Shown: in pieces, positions 34,597-43,400 of the stretch
Numbering within the stretch: the stretch's first letter is position 1
How the letters are laid out: every line of letters begins with the position of its first letter
Assembly (NCBI GenBank): GCA_965230615.1
Contig: OZ246012.1
Location: 3,410,001-3,474,000 of the forward strand
DNA from: G965230615 sp965230615
GTDB lineage: Bacteria > Pseudomonadota > Gammaproteobacteria > HTCC5015
DNA: 64,000 nucleotides
Direction of reading: 5' to 3'
The notes under the pieces: generated by a model
Databases searched by the model: none
Told to the model about the DNA's origin: nothing
What the model saw: only the letters and a program-made list of their open reading frames with translations
Program-made: the position numbers and the translations under genes

Positions 34597-35008
34597 GATT
34601 AGCTGTCGGTAGTATTTACGTTAGGTAATATCGGTTTTTGGCTGTAACTTTTTGAAAAATAAAAGGTTTTCGGCTTTGCAAGCGACTGACGATAAAGCTT
34701 ACACTTATCGCGCGTGCTGACCGAGTCTTATGCTAAGCTATTGAAAAGCATAAAAAAATTAGTTGGCATGCTGCATGCTTTGACTAGGTGTTAGTCGCCT
34801 TATATATCGTGCTCTATATTAAAGGCATGTAACATGCGGGTATTAAGTGCCAGGCTCGCCTTGCAGCAGTCAGTTTGGCGCGTCAAAATACGGCCTGTGC
34901 ATTTAGCGGCAAACAGCCACGGAGTTTTCATGCAGGCAGGGCGTATGCGCAATCAAGCAAGCTGTCCATATATACAAGATAACGAAAAGTCACTGAGAGT
35001 AGATAATA
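34597..35008. promoter_or_regulatory. Non-coding gap upstream of the acyl carrier protein gene
   Basis: These 412 bases separate the GH3/enolase pair from the ACP-ligase-UbiD operon. An open frame at 34834-35016 has no protein-like character and overlaps the ACP start, so I leave it out. The gap contains the promoter candidate at 34780-34808 and a TTATGC/GCATAA inverted repeat around 34730-34753. Confidence 0.45.
34780..34808 (+). promoter_or_regulatory. Candidate sigma-70 promoter of the ACP-ligase-UbiD operon
   Basis: TTGACT (34780-34785, five of six consensus bases) and TATATC (34803-34808, four of six) are 17 bases apart. This would give a leader of roughly 200 bases before the ACP gene, unusually long. 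Confidence 0.45.
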
Positions 35009-35248
35009 ATGAGTAAAGTACAAGAGATATTAGATTTCATTAAAACCTTGAATCCAGAGGCGGCCAACGGTGTAGAGCCAAGCCAAAACTTATTGGAATC
35101 AGGTTTGTTAGACAGTGTTGCGATGATGGAATTAGTTGTTTGGTGTGAAGAGCATTTCGAGATCACGATTGATACAGATGATTTAACACCAGAGAACTTC
35201 TCAACATTAGACGCAATTGCTGAATATGTTGAGAAAATTGCTTCCTAA
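35009..35248 (+). CDS. Stand-alone acyl carrier protein
   Basis: Acidic four-helix protein of 79 residues. The phosphopantetheine site is in LLDSVAMMEL with Ser36. It is 13 bases upstream of an AMP-forming ligase, so it is probably the carrier loaded by that ligase rather than the fatty-acid-synthesis ACP. An ACP-ligase pair with this spacing also occurs in exosortase-A loci (TIGR03098 ligases), which could link this operon to the exopolysaccharide system at the left of the window. Confidence 0.9.
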   Translation: MSKVQEILDFIKTLNPEAANGVEPSQNLLESGLLDSVAMMELVVWCEEHFEITIDTDDLTPENFSTLDAIAEYVEKIAS

Positions 35249-35261
35249 TTAAGCCGACATA

Positions 35262-36806
35262 ATGCGTCTACCTGAGGCGTTGCAGCAGGCGGCTCTGCAG
35301 CACCCGAATAAAACAGCATTAAGTTATAAAGCGGCTAGCATAAACTTTCAGGATTTATATCGGCAAAGTGACTGGCTGGCTGCGCATATTTGCGCGCAAG
35401 GCGTAAAGCCAGGTGAGTGTGTTGGTGTGTTGGCTGACCCCGGTATTGAAGCGGTGCTTATCTTTTGGGCGGTGCTAAAAGCGGGTGCGATTGTGGTTAA
35501 CCTCAATGAACATTTGCAGCCGCAAGGCTTAGCGGATATTTTGCGCGATTGTGGCTTAAAGCGGGTGTTCAGCAGTGAGAAGTATGCCGATGAACGCTTA
35601 GCGATTACTGATTTGCCGCTAACGGTTAATATTATCGAAAATGATTTGGCAGCAATGCTGCAGCCAGCAGATACTGCTGTGCTACCCACAGAACAAAGCC
35701 TGTCGGAGCGTGATATAGCGGCCATTGTTTACACTTCCGGTAGCACAGGTAAGCCTAAGGGTGTGTGTTTGTCTCATAGTGGTTTGCTGTTGGCAGCTCA
35801 AGCTGATAGCGAGCAAATGCAAATCACCGATAAAGACAGTTACTTAATGTTAGTGCCTTTGCATTATGTGCATGGTTTACTAGAGCTGATTATTCATCAA
35901 ATCAACGCAGCAACATTATACTTTGCAGGTAGTTTTTTATTTCCTCGTACTATCATCAAGCAACTACAACAAACAGCTGTCACTGGTTTTTCTGGCGTGC
36001 CTTTTCATTTTATTGCGCTGCTCGATAGAGCCGGGTTTGCTGAGGCTGAGCTACCACACTTGCGCTGGTGTGCAGTAACCGGTGGTCGTTTTCCTGTTGA
36101 GCGTATAGAACAGATTTGTGCCGCTAAACCCGGGTTGGATGTCTACATCACTTATGGTCAGACTGAGTGCTCACCACGTATCACTTTATTGGATGCGAGA
36201 AAGCTGACACAAAAGCCGGGGTCTGTCGGTGCGCCGCCGGCAGGTATTGCTGTGGCTATCGTCAGTGATACAGGTGAAACGTTAGCGCAAGGTGAAACAG
36301 GTGAGGTGGTAGTGAAGGGTGATAATGTCATGTTGGGGTATTGGCGCGACCCAGAGGCTACCGCAAAGGTCATTGACCAAAATGGCTGGCTGCATACAGG
36401 TGACCTTGGTTACTTTGATGCGGAGGGTGATTTGTTTTTGGTTGGCCGTAAACAGGCGATGATCAAGTCAGCGGGTGAACGTATTTTTCCAGAGGAAATT
36501 GAGCAGGTGATTTTAAGTCACCCACAAGTGGCCGAAGCTGCTGTGATTGGCTTGCCCGATTCTTTGTATGGACAACGTATTGAAGCCTATATTGAGTTAA
36601 CGCCAGCGAGTCAGTCAACAACTGATTTTGCCGATGAAATCCGCAGCCATTGTTTGGCGCGTATGCCTTTTGCGCGTGCCCCCAAGGCTTATCATGTGCT
36701 AGCCAGTTTGCCACGTAAAGCGAATGGTAAAGTCGATAAGCAGGCTTTGCTGACAGCATCGCCAGCCTGTGTAAAGCAGAGTGTAAAGCAGGGTACAAGT
36801 AAGTAA
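35262..36806 (+). CDS. AMP-forming acyl ligase (ANL superfamily)
   Basis: Adenylating enzyme of 514 residues. The P-loop YTSGSTGKPKG lies at residues 157-167, the aromatic motif TYGQTE near residue 300, the hinge GWLHTGDLGYFD near residue 376-387, and the catalytic lysine in the C-terminal domain is Lys490 in KANGKVDK. Gene order with the ACP suggests transfer of the acyl adenylate to the ACP thiol. Length and neighbourhood resemble the exosortase-A-associated ligases, but those sit next to a PLP decarboxylase and here the next gene is UbiD-like. The acid substrate is unknown. Confidence 0.9.
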   Translation: MRLPEALQQAALQHPNKTALSYKAASINFQDLYRQSDWLAAHICAQGVKPGECVGVLADPGIEAVLIFWAVLKAGAIVVNLNEHLQPQGLADILRDCGLKRVFSSEKYADERLAITDLPLTVNIIENDLAAMLQPADTAVLPTEQSLSERDIAAIVYTSGSTGKPKGVCLSHSGLLLAAQADSEQMQITDKDSYLMLVPLHYVHGLLELIIHQINAATLYFAGSFLFPRTIIKQLQQTAVTGFSGVPFHFIALLDRAGFAEAELPHLRWCAVTGGRFPVERIEQICAAKPGLDVYITYGQTECSPRITLLDARKLTQKPGSVGAPPAGIAVAIVSDTGETLAQGETGEVVVKGDNVMLGYWRDPEATAKVIDQNGWLHTGDLGYFDAEGDLFLVGRKQAMIKSAGERIFPEEIEQVILSHPQVAEAAVIGLPDSLYGQRIEAYIELTPASQSTTDFADEIRSHCLARMPFARAPKAYHVLASLPRKANGKVDKQALLTASPACVKQSVKQGTSK

Positions 36807-36824
36807 ACCACAAGATGGTATCGT

Positions 36825-38210
36825 ATGAGTCAAGATGATCTCCGTTCTTTTTTAGAAGCAGTACGCACACAAAGTCCGCGAGATTATCTTGTGGTAGAAG
36901 ATAAGGTCTCGCCTGTATTAGAAGTTGCTGCGACTGTCGCTAAGCTTGCAAGCAAAATGCGCATGCCTATTTTAGAGTTTCAGCAGGTGCAGGGTAGTAC
37001 CATGCCTGTGATAACCAATGTCTGCGCGTCTTTGCCTCGTATTGCTAAAGGCGTAGGGATAAGTCCTGCTGAACTGGATGCGCGACTATTGCAGGCCTAT
37101 GAGCAACCCATTGCGCCTCGATTATGTGCAGCCGAAACTGCACCCGTGCGAGAGCATGTTTACACCGGCGAAGAGATCGACCTCTATCGTTTGCCGCAAA
37201 TGCGATCCACTGTGCAGGAAGAGGCACCTTATTTATCAGCGGCCGCTGTTATCGCACGAGACCCCGATAGCGGTGTTAGTAATATCAGTTATCATCGTTG
37301 TATGTTGCTTGACCGTAAGCGTGCGGCAATTTTTATGACCTCTGAAGGGCATTTAGATCGTATATATCAGGCAAACCTTACCAGGCAACAATCAACAGCC
37401 GTTGCCGTTTTTATCGGTGCGCACCCTTTATGGGCTTTAGGCAGTTTGGCCGCAGGTGGTATGGATGTTGATGAGTTAGCTGTGATTGGTGGTTTGCTGG
37501 GATATCCGCTTGCCGTGACGCCATCGCTGGTTGATGCTGCATTGCAAGTGCCTGCACGTGCAGAGATTGTGCTTGAGGGTGTGATTCGGCATGATCAGCA
37601 GGCAGAAGAAGGGCCTTATGGTGAGGCATTGGGTTATGTTTCAACGCGTGAGCAACGGCCGGTATTAGAAGTGCAGTATATGAGTACTCGTAAACAGCCT
37701 TTATTTCAAGAAATCATTGCCGGGCATATTGAACACTTAAATATGACAGGCACTGCTGTGCGCATTCATTTACAGCGGGATATTGTGCATAAATACCCGA
37801 TGATTGCCGAGATTTATCAGGCTGGGCCGATGATTTTATATTTGCGCTTGGCTGAAGCGCTCGGTAATCAGGATAAGTCTGATGTGCCGGAATTAATGCG
37901 GGCAATACTCAGCTCACAGCGTTATGTTAAACAGCTTATTGTTTTTGATAATGATGTTGAAATTAAAAATGCACAACAGACACAATGGGCTATAGCAACC
38001 ATGGTGCAGGCAGATAGAGATATTATATTACTGCCTGATCAGGCAGGTAATGGTATAGACCCCTCAGAAAGGTATGGTAAGACAACTAAGTGGGGGGTTG
38101 ATGCTACGGCTAAAGCAGATGCGGCCGGAGCCAGAGCGCCCGAGAAAAATCATATACCGCAAGATGAGTTGGACAAGATTGATTTGAATAAACTACTAAA
38201 GCGTAAATAG
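36825..38210 (+). CDS. UbiD-family (prenylated-FMN-dependent) decarboxylase
   Basis: Protein of 461 residues of the UbiD/Fdc family. Recognisable parts are NISYHRCMLLD (the Arg of the E-R-E/D set) near residue 149-159 and EEGPYGEALGY near residue 263-273 with the two acidic catalytic residues. Such enzymes reversibly decarboxylate alpha,beta-unsaturated or aromatic acids using prenylated FMN made by UbiX, which is not in this window. Its place after the ACP and ligase means it is more likely part of a specialised acyl pathway than ubiquinone synthesis, although a housekeeping UbiD cannot be excluded. The gap to the ligase gene is 18 bases, so they are co-transcribed. Confidence 0.87.
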   Translation: MSQDDLRSFLEAVRTQSPRDYLVVEDKVSPVLEVAATVAKLASKMRMPILEFQQVQGSTMPVITNVCASLPRIAKGVGISPAELDARLLQAYEQPIAPRLCAAETAPVREHVYTGEEIDLYRLPQMRSTVQEEAPYLSAAAVIARDPDSGVSNISYHRCMLLDRKRAAIFMTSEGHLDRIYQANLTRQQSTAVAVFIGAHPLWALGSLAAGGMDVDELAVIGGLLGYPLAVTPSLVDAALQVPARAEIVLEGVIRHDQQAEEGPYGEALGYVSTREQRPVLEVQYMSTRKQPLFQEIIAGHIEHLNMTGTAVRIHLQRDIVHKYPMIAEIYQAGPMILYLRLAEALGNQDKSDVPELMRAILSSQRYVKQLIVFDNDVEIKNAQQTQWAIATMVQADRDIILLPDQAGNGIDPSERYGKTTKWGVDATAKADAAGARAPEKNHIPQDELDKIDLNKLLKRK

Positions 38211-38213
38211 TGT

Positions 38214-38477
38214 ATGGATATTATTAATATAATAGGCTTGATTGCCGGGTGTTTTACGACAATTGCTTTTTTCCCGCAAGTTATTAAAACCTGGAAGACG
38301 CGCTCAGCAGATGACCTGTCTTTAGGTATGTTTTCGATTTTTAGTACAGGTGTGGCACTGTGGGTGGCTTATGGCATTATGGTAGCTGCCTGGCCAATTA
38401 TCATATCGAACAGTATTATTTTATTGGCATGCTTGCTGCTTTTGTATTTTAAATTTAGTTTTGGTAATGGCCGTTAA
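38214..38477 (+). CDS. SemiSWEET sugar transporter
   Basis: Membrane protein of 87 residues with three helices, the single triple-helix bundle of bacterial SemiSWEETs (MtN3/PQ-loop). The conserved FFPQVIKTWKTRSADDLS near residues 19-36 includes the PQ motif, and a W/Asn-containing helix 3 follows (WPIIISNS). These work as dimers for facilitated sugar movement. It begins four bases after the UbiD stop and appears to end the operon, with a hairpin 24 bases further on. Why a sugar carrier is paired with acyl enzymes is unclear. Confidence 0.88.
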   Translation: MDIINIIGLIAGCFTTIAFFPQVIKTWKTRSADDLSLGMFSIFSTGVALWVAYGIMVAAWPIIISNSIILLACLLLLYFKFSFGNGR

Positions 38478-38848
38478 TATAGCTGGCTAGTCTTAAAAAG
38501 GACTGCAAAAGCTAGAAGCTTTTGCAGTCATGAGATGCTCATTATTTAAGTAAGAGTTTACATCTACATCAGTGCTTGCCCGGCAACTTGCCGCGGTATT
38601 AGCATCGCAAAAAATAAAAGCAAAGTGCTATAAATTAGGATGGGCGGTAATTAGCCCTTACAAGCGGTGTGGGCAAAGGGTGAGTGGCGAGCGGATTATC
38701 GTGTGTTTTCGGGTTTTTGGCCGTTATTGGTGTCAGAAACGGCTTATTTGGAATACTTCTCTGCTGAGAGGTTGTTAGCATTGCATTGGGCTAGGCAACA
38801 TTACTATACTAAGCCCTGCAGAATGACCCTAGATAACCGGAGCCCGCT
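38478..38848. other. Non-coding gap before the WaaE-like gene
   Basis: These 371 bases hold the hairpin at 38501-38529 and then no feature I can support. Open frames at 38572-38778 and 38667-38927 overlap the next gene in other frames and have no protein-like composition. Confidence 0.4.
38501..38529 (+). terminator. Hairpin terminator after the SemiSWEET gene
   Basis: A perfect 13-bp stem (GACTGCAAAAGCT with its complement) and a 3-base loop, preceded by an A-run. There is no clean T-run downstream, so strength is uncertain. Confidence 0.7.
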
Positions 38849-39619
38849 TTGTCGCATATCAAAATTTCCGCCTGTATTATTACACTCAATGAAGCTGACC
38901 GCATTGCTGACTGTATCAAGTCTTTAGATTTTTGCGATGAAGTGCTGGTCGTCGATTCGCACTCAGTCGATAAAACACGCGAAATAGCGATTGAATGTGG
39001 CGCGAGAGTTATTGAGCGTGACTGGCCCGGCTGCATCAAACAGCGCGAATACTCCATCGCCGAGGCCAAGCATGATTGGGTGTTATGTATGGATGCTGAT
39101 GAGCGTGTTAGCCCTGAACTGCGTGAAGAAATTATGCGCCTGCGCGATGCGGGTTTCCCAGGGTTTCAGGGTTGGAAGCTTTTGCGTGTTTCTTTTTATA
39201 TGGGGCGTTGGATAAGGCATGGTACCTGGTATCCTGATTATGTGATGCGGTTATTTGATCGCCGAGTGGCACAAGTAAAAGGCAATGAGCCGCATGATCG
39301 TATCGAAGTTGATGGCAAGACGAGTAAGCTGAAGTCCGAACTTATGCATTATCCTTACCGGAGTTTAGCAGAGCATTTACAAAGAATGGATAAATACACA
39401 ACGGTGATGGCGCATACTTTAAACAGTCAGGGTAAAAAAGCCAGCTTGTTTAATGTGGTTATTAACCCTTGGACACGTTTTGTTAAATATTATTTTCTAA
39501 GGGCAGGTTTTTTGGATGGTTGGCGAGGCCTGGTAATGGCTTATTTGGCTTCGCAATATGTCAGGACAAAATATATAAAACTGATGGTCATGCAACGGGT
39601 TGGACATAAAACAGATTGA
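38849..39619 (+). CDS. Glycosyltransferase family 2, WaaE/KdtX-like
   Basis: GT-A glycosyltransferase of 256 residues. The motifs are SACIITLNEADRIADCI at the N-terminus, DEVLVVDSHSVDKT near residue 30-43, and VLCMDADERVSPEL near residue 78-91 with the DxD. This is the pattern of WaaE (KdtX), which adds glucose to heptose I of the lipopolysaccharide inner core. The start codon is TTG 38849 with GGAG seven bases upstream. The gene stands alone with a terminator behind it and is probably part of LPS core synthesis rather than of the neighbouring clusters. Confidence 0.87.
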   Translation: MSHIKISACIITLNEADRIADCIKSLDFCDEVLVVDSHSVDKTREIAIECGARVIERDWPGCIKQREYSIAEAKHDWVLCMDADERVSPELREEIMRLRDAGFPGFQGWKLLRVSFYMGRWIRHGTWYPDYVMRLFDRRVAQVKGNEPHDRIEVDGKTSKLKSELMHYPYRSLAEHLQRMDKYTTVMAHTLNSQGKKASLFNVVINPWTRFVKYYFLRAGFLDGWRGLVMAYLASQYVRTKYIKLMVMQRVGHKTD

Positions 39620-39631
39620 TAATATAAAAAG

Positions 39632-39654
39632 GCGAAATAAATTTCGCTTTTTTT
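39632..39654 (+). terminator. Rho-independent terminator after the WaaE-like gene
   Basis: A 7-bp stem GCGAAAT/ATTTCGC with a 2-base nominal loop and a run of seven T. It lies 12 bases after the stop codon and isolates the GT2 gene from the PKS cluster. Confidence 0.82.
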
Positions 39655-40223
39655 GTATGGGTTTATAGTATTTTTGTGTCGAGTGCTTTTCGGTTTTTGC
39701 AATAAGTCATTTATATGTAAAGCTATGTAAATAGTTTCATTCTTTAGTGTTAGTTAGCATTTACCCCCTTTCTTTTTAAAAAACAAATTAAACCTTATGT
39801 TGGTTTTTGGTTCATCGCGTGCACCTGATCAAAGCTAATATGGTTTTTTGCTGAGCAATATTAGGGCAAATAAAAAAGAAAATCGCTTTTTTCTTGATGA
39901 TTGGCAGGTGAACTTACATATTAGTCATTAGTTAAAAAATGTTGTTTTGATAAAGTGGTAGAGTTTAAGTCATGATGGCGTTTATGTGATGTGTTTAAAA
40001 AATATTAAGTTAATGAGCAAACCTGTATAGTTGAACGTAATAAACAAGTGCTGTTACATATTGCGACGAAAAAATAGATGGTTATATAGTAGTGCCTACG
40101 AAATGCAGCGTTAGCAACGTCGAATTTAAATGCAAGGATGCGTGGCTTTTTTGGATATTTTGAAAAATATAAGCAACATGGCTTTTTGTAAAACCAATGT
40201 TACTTTTTAAAGAGAATGGTTTT

Positions 40224-40251
40224 ATCGTTAACGATATTGTTTGTTAACAAT
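40224..40251. promoter_or_regulatory. Tandem GTTAAC-centred inverted repeats upstream of the PKS
   Basis: ATCGTTAACGAT is a perfect 12-bp palindrome and directly abuts ATTGTT-TGTT-AACAAT, a 6-bp inverted repeat that also contains GTTAAC. The GTTAAC cores are 17 bases apart. They are about 200 bases upstream of the PKS start and look like a tandem operator. The same core occurs in the palindrome at 15008. Confidence 0.45.
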
Positions 40252-40443
40252 ATATAAATAAAAGCCGAGTATCTTTTAGACTGAAGATACTTAAGTAAAC
40301 TTAGAATAAAAATTACAATAAAAAATAATCACAAAAAAGAATTATAGCTTACCGGTAAACTGGCGATAAGTGCTCGTCTAATAGTTGGTAGGCGATGATT
40401 ATGCATGAAAAAAGCACACAAAAAAGGACTTGGTTAAAACGAT

Positions 40444-43400
40444 ATGGATATAGAGCGTGTTATTGCTATAACGCCTTTTGAGCGACCCGATGTGAATTGC
40501 ATGATGTCGTTACTGCAGGCTGACTGTTTGCCTGTTTTGCATTTAGGTTATGAATTAAATCTTGCGCAGTCAGTTTTGTTATCTCTTTGTCAAAAAACAG
40601 ATAAACGTTTCGCTGTTGCAGTTATGGATGAACGCATGCTGGCCTGTAAGTTGCCAGAGCAGATAGACACACTTGTTTTATCCGCAGGAATTGAAATTGC
40701 GGCTGATGACCTTCGGCGTCTTTGTGTGCATCACCGGCTGATATGGCAGGTGACATCTGTTGAACAGGTATCGCATCTGCTTGCCCACGGGGTGAGCCAT
40801 ATTATTGCTAAAGGTGCAGAGTCTGGAGGTTTGGTTGGAGAGGACTCGGCATTCATTTTGTTTCAGCGCATTAAAGCTGATTTTCCTGAAGTTAATATCT
40901 GGGTTCAAGGGGGAATGGGAGTTCATACAGCACCTGCGGTGTTTGCTGCAGGGGCTAAAGGCATTGTTGTTGATAACCAATTAGCACTATTTCCACAGAT
41001 CAAATACAGTGTTCACCTTGGGCAAGTGCTGGCACGTTTAAATGGCACGGAAACCAAAATATTAGCGGGGCACCGTTGTTTGGTAGGAAAAGCAGCACCG
41101 CTTGATAAGACAGTGGTGGATGACTTTGCTATTTTGCAGCCATATATCAATCACCCGGATATCGATAAAGCCGTTTTGTTAGTTGGCCAAGAAATTGGTT
41201 TAGCAAATACCTATGTTGAGCGATATCGCTCATTAAAGAAATTTTTATCTGTGTTAAATCAAGCAATATTGCGTCGGCCTGCTCAAGCGCAGGCTTTGCA
41301 GGCTATTGCGCCCAATTCATCTTTTGCACGTAAATATGCTGTGACTTACCCCATTGTTCAAGGGCCTATGACACGGGTAAGTGATGTTGCAAGCTTTGCC
41401 CAGCAAGTGGCTGATGCAGGTGCATTACCGTTTGTGGCTCTGTCGCTAATGCAGGGTGAGCCGCTCAAACAGCTGCTAGAGAGAACTAAGGCGATGATGG
41501 CAGGCAAACCATGGGGGGTTGGCGTACTAGGATTTGCTTCAAAAGCATTACGTCAAGAACAGCTGGCTTATATTCAGGCGATACAACCAAGTGCTGTGAT
41601 AATTGCCGGTGGTCGTCCATCGCAAGCGATAGCGTTAGAGCAGCAAGGTATTAAAACGTTTTTGCATGTGCCGAGTCCGGGTTTGTTAGAGATGTTCCTC
41701 AAGGAGGGAGCCAGACGCTTTGTCTTCGAAGGGCGTGAATGTGGTGGGCATGTAGGGCCTGCCAGTAGTTTTATATTGTGGGAGCAACAAATACACAAGC
41801 TACTGCAAATAGATGATGTGCATAATTTGGATATACTATTTGCTGGAGGTATACATGATGCATGTTCAGCGGCAATCGTATCGGTTACTGCTGCACAGTT
41901 AGCCGCGCGCGGTGCGAGTGTGGCGGTATTAATGGGAACGGCTTATTTATATACCGAAGAAGTCGTTTCAAGTGGCGCGATTTTAGCTGATTTTCAACAG
42001 CAAGTTCTGCAGCATCAGAGCACCGTATTATTAGAAACAGCACCGGGTCATGAAACCCGCTGTTTAAACACAGATTATGTTGAGCGTTTTAAGACAAACA
42101 AAGCGCAACTGCAGCAGCAGGGGGTGGAAGATAAGGCGATTTGGGATCAGTTGGAAGCGTTGAATGTGGGGCGCTTAAGAATAGCCGCCAAAGGCCTTAA
42201 GCGAGAAGATGATAACCTGGTGCCAGTACCTAAGGCAGAACGTTTGCGTGATGGTATGTATATGGTAGGGCAGGTTACTGCGCTTTGTAAAAAAATTAAA
42301 ACTTTAAAGCAATTGCATCATGATGTTGCAGCAGGTGCTAAAGCTTTGCTGGATAGCGTTGATTATGCTGATTCTCAGGTGAGTGACAATATTGCTGATA
42401 ATGCTTTAGATATTGCTATTGTGGGTATGTCCTGCGTTTTTGCTGGTGCGAGCAACGTGGATGAGTATTGGCGCAACATTATTACAGCTAGGAATGAAAT
42501 TACTGAAGTGGCTGACACTCGTTGGAATAAAGCAACATATTATCAGTCGCAAGCGCTTAATGTTAAACAATCAACTTCAAAATGGGGTGGCTTTATTCCG
42601 CCCGTAGAGTTTGATCCACTTGAATTTGGGATACCACCAAAGTCGTTGCCGTCCATTGATGCCGCTCAATTATTAAGCTTATTGCTGGCAAAGCGTGCTT
42701 TGCAGGATGCTGGCTTGCAACCTGGCGAGTTTGATAGTGAAGATGTATCAGTTATTTTCGGTGTGGAGGCAGGACATGATTTGCAGATTGCTTATTTTGT
42801 TCGTGCATATTTGCCACAGCTGATGGGTGAAATTCCTGATGCTATCGATAAGCTTCTACCTGAGTTAACGGAAGACTCTTTTCCGGGAGTGTTGGCCAAT
42901 GTGGTTTCAGGTCGAATTGCGAACCGGCTAGACTTAGGTGGACGTAATTTCACAGTAGATGCTGCATGTGCATCATCCCTGGCAGCCATAGAATCTGCTT
43001 GCCAAGAGTTGGTGTTAAATAAAAGTGATATGGTTATCGCAGGTGGTGTTGATCTGCATAACTCAATAGTTGACTACCTAATGTTTACCAGTACCCAGGC
43101 TTTATCACCTTCAGGTCAGTGTCGAACATTTGATGCATCAGCAGATGGTATCAGCCTTGGTGAAGGAGGGGCTGCAGTAATACTTAAGCGCTTAGATGAT
43201 GCGAGACGTGACGGTGATAAAGTGTATGCGGTTATTAAAGGCGTGGGGGCATCCAGTGATGGTAAATCACTGGGGCTAACCGCGCCGCGCAAGCGTGGGC
43301 AACTGCGGGCACTTGAGAGAGCCTACCATCAGGCCGCTATTGCACCTGCTGAGATAGGTTTGCTTGAGGCGCATGGTACTGGCACAGTGGTTGGTGATAA

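Larger units (their letters stand above)
39620..40443. promoter_or_regulatory. 824-base AT-rich leader upstream of the PKS cluster
   Basis: The longest gap upstream of any operon in the window, very rich in A and T. After the terminator at 39632 it contains no gene I can support. Near the PKS it holds two adjacent GTTAAC-centred inverted repeats (40224-40235 and 40236-40251), a 7-bp hairpin (GTATCTT 40269-40275 with AAGATAC 40284-40290), a palindrome TTACCGGTAA (40349-40358) and a short open frame overlapping the PKS start. Length and repeats suggest dedicated regulation, perhaps by silencing or a local activator. Confidence 0.5.

Noticed and set aside
34834..35016. A 60-codon open frame just upstream of the acyl carrier protein
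   Set aside because: No ribosome site, no hydrophobic or motif pattern, and it overlaps the start of a convincing ACP gene.
36463..36870. A 135-codon minus-strand open frame opposite the AMP ligase end
   Set aside because: It covers the catalytic C-terminal domain of the ligase on the other strand and the start of UbiD; composition is that of a shadow frame.
40236..40251. A Rex-type (TTGTTAA-N-TTAACAA) redox operator
   Set aside because: The spacing between the half-sites does not fit the known Rex site, and no redox gene is close by.
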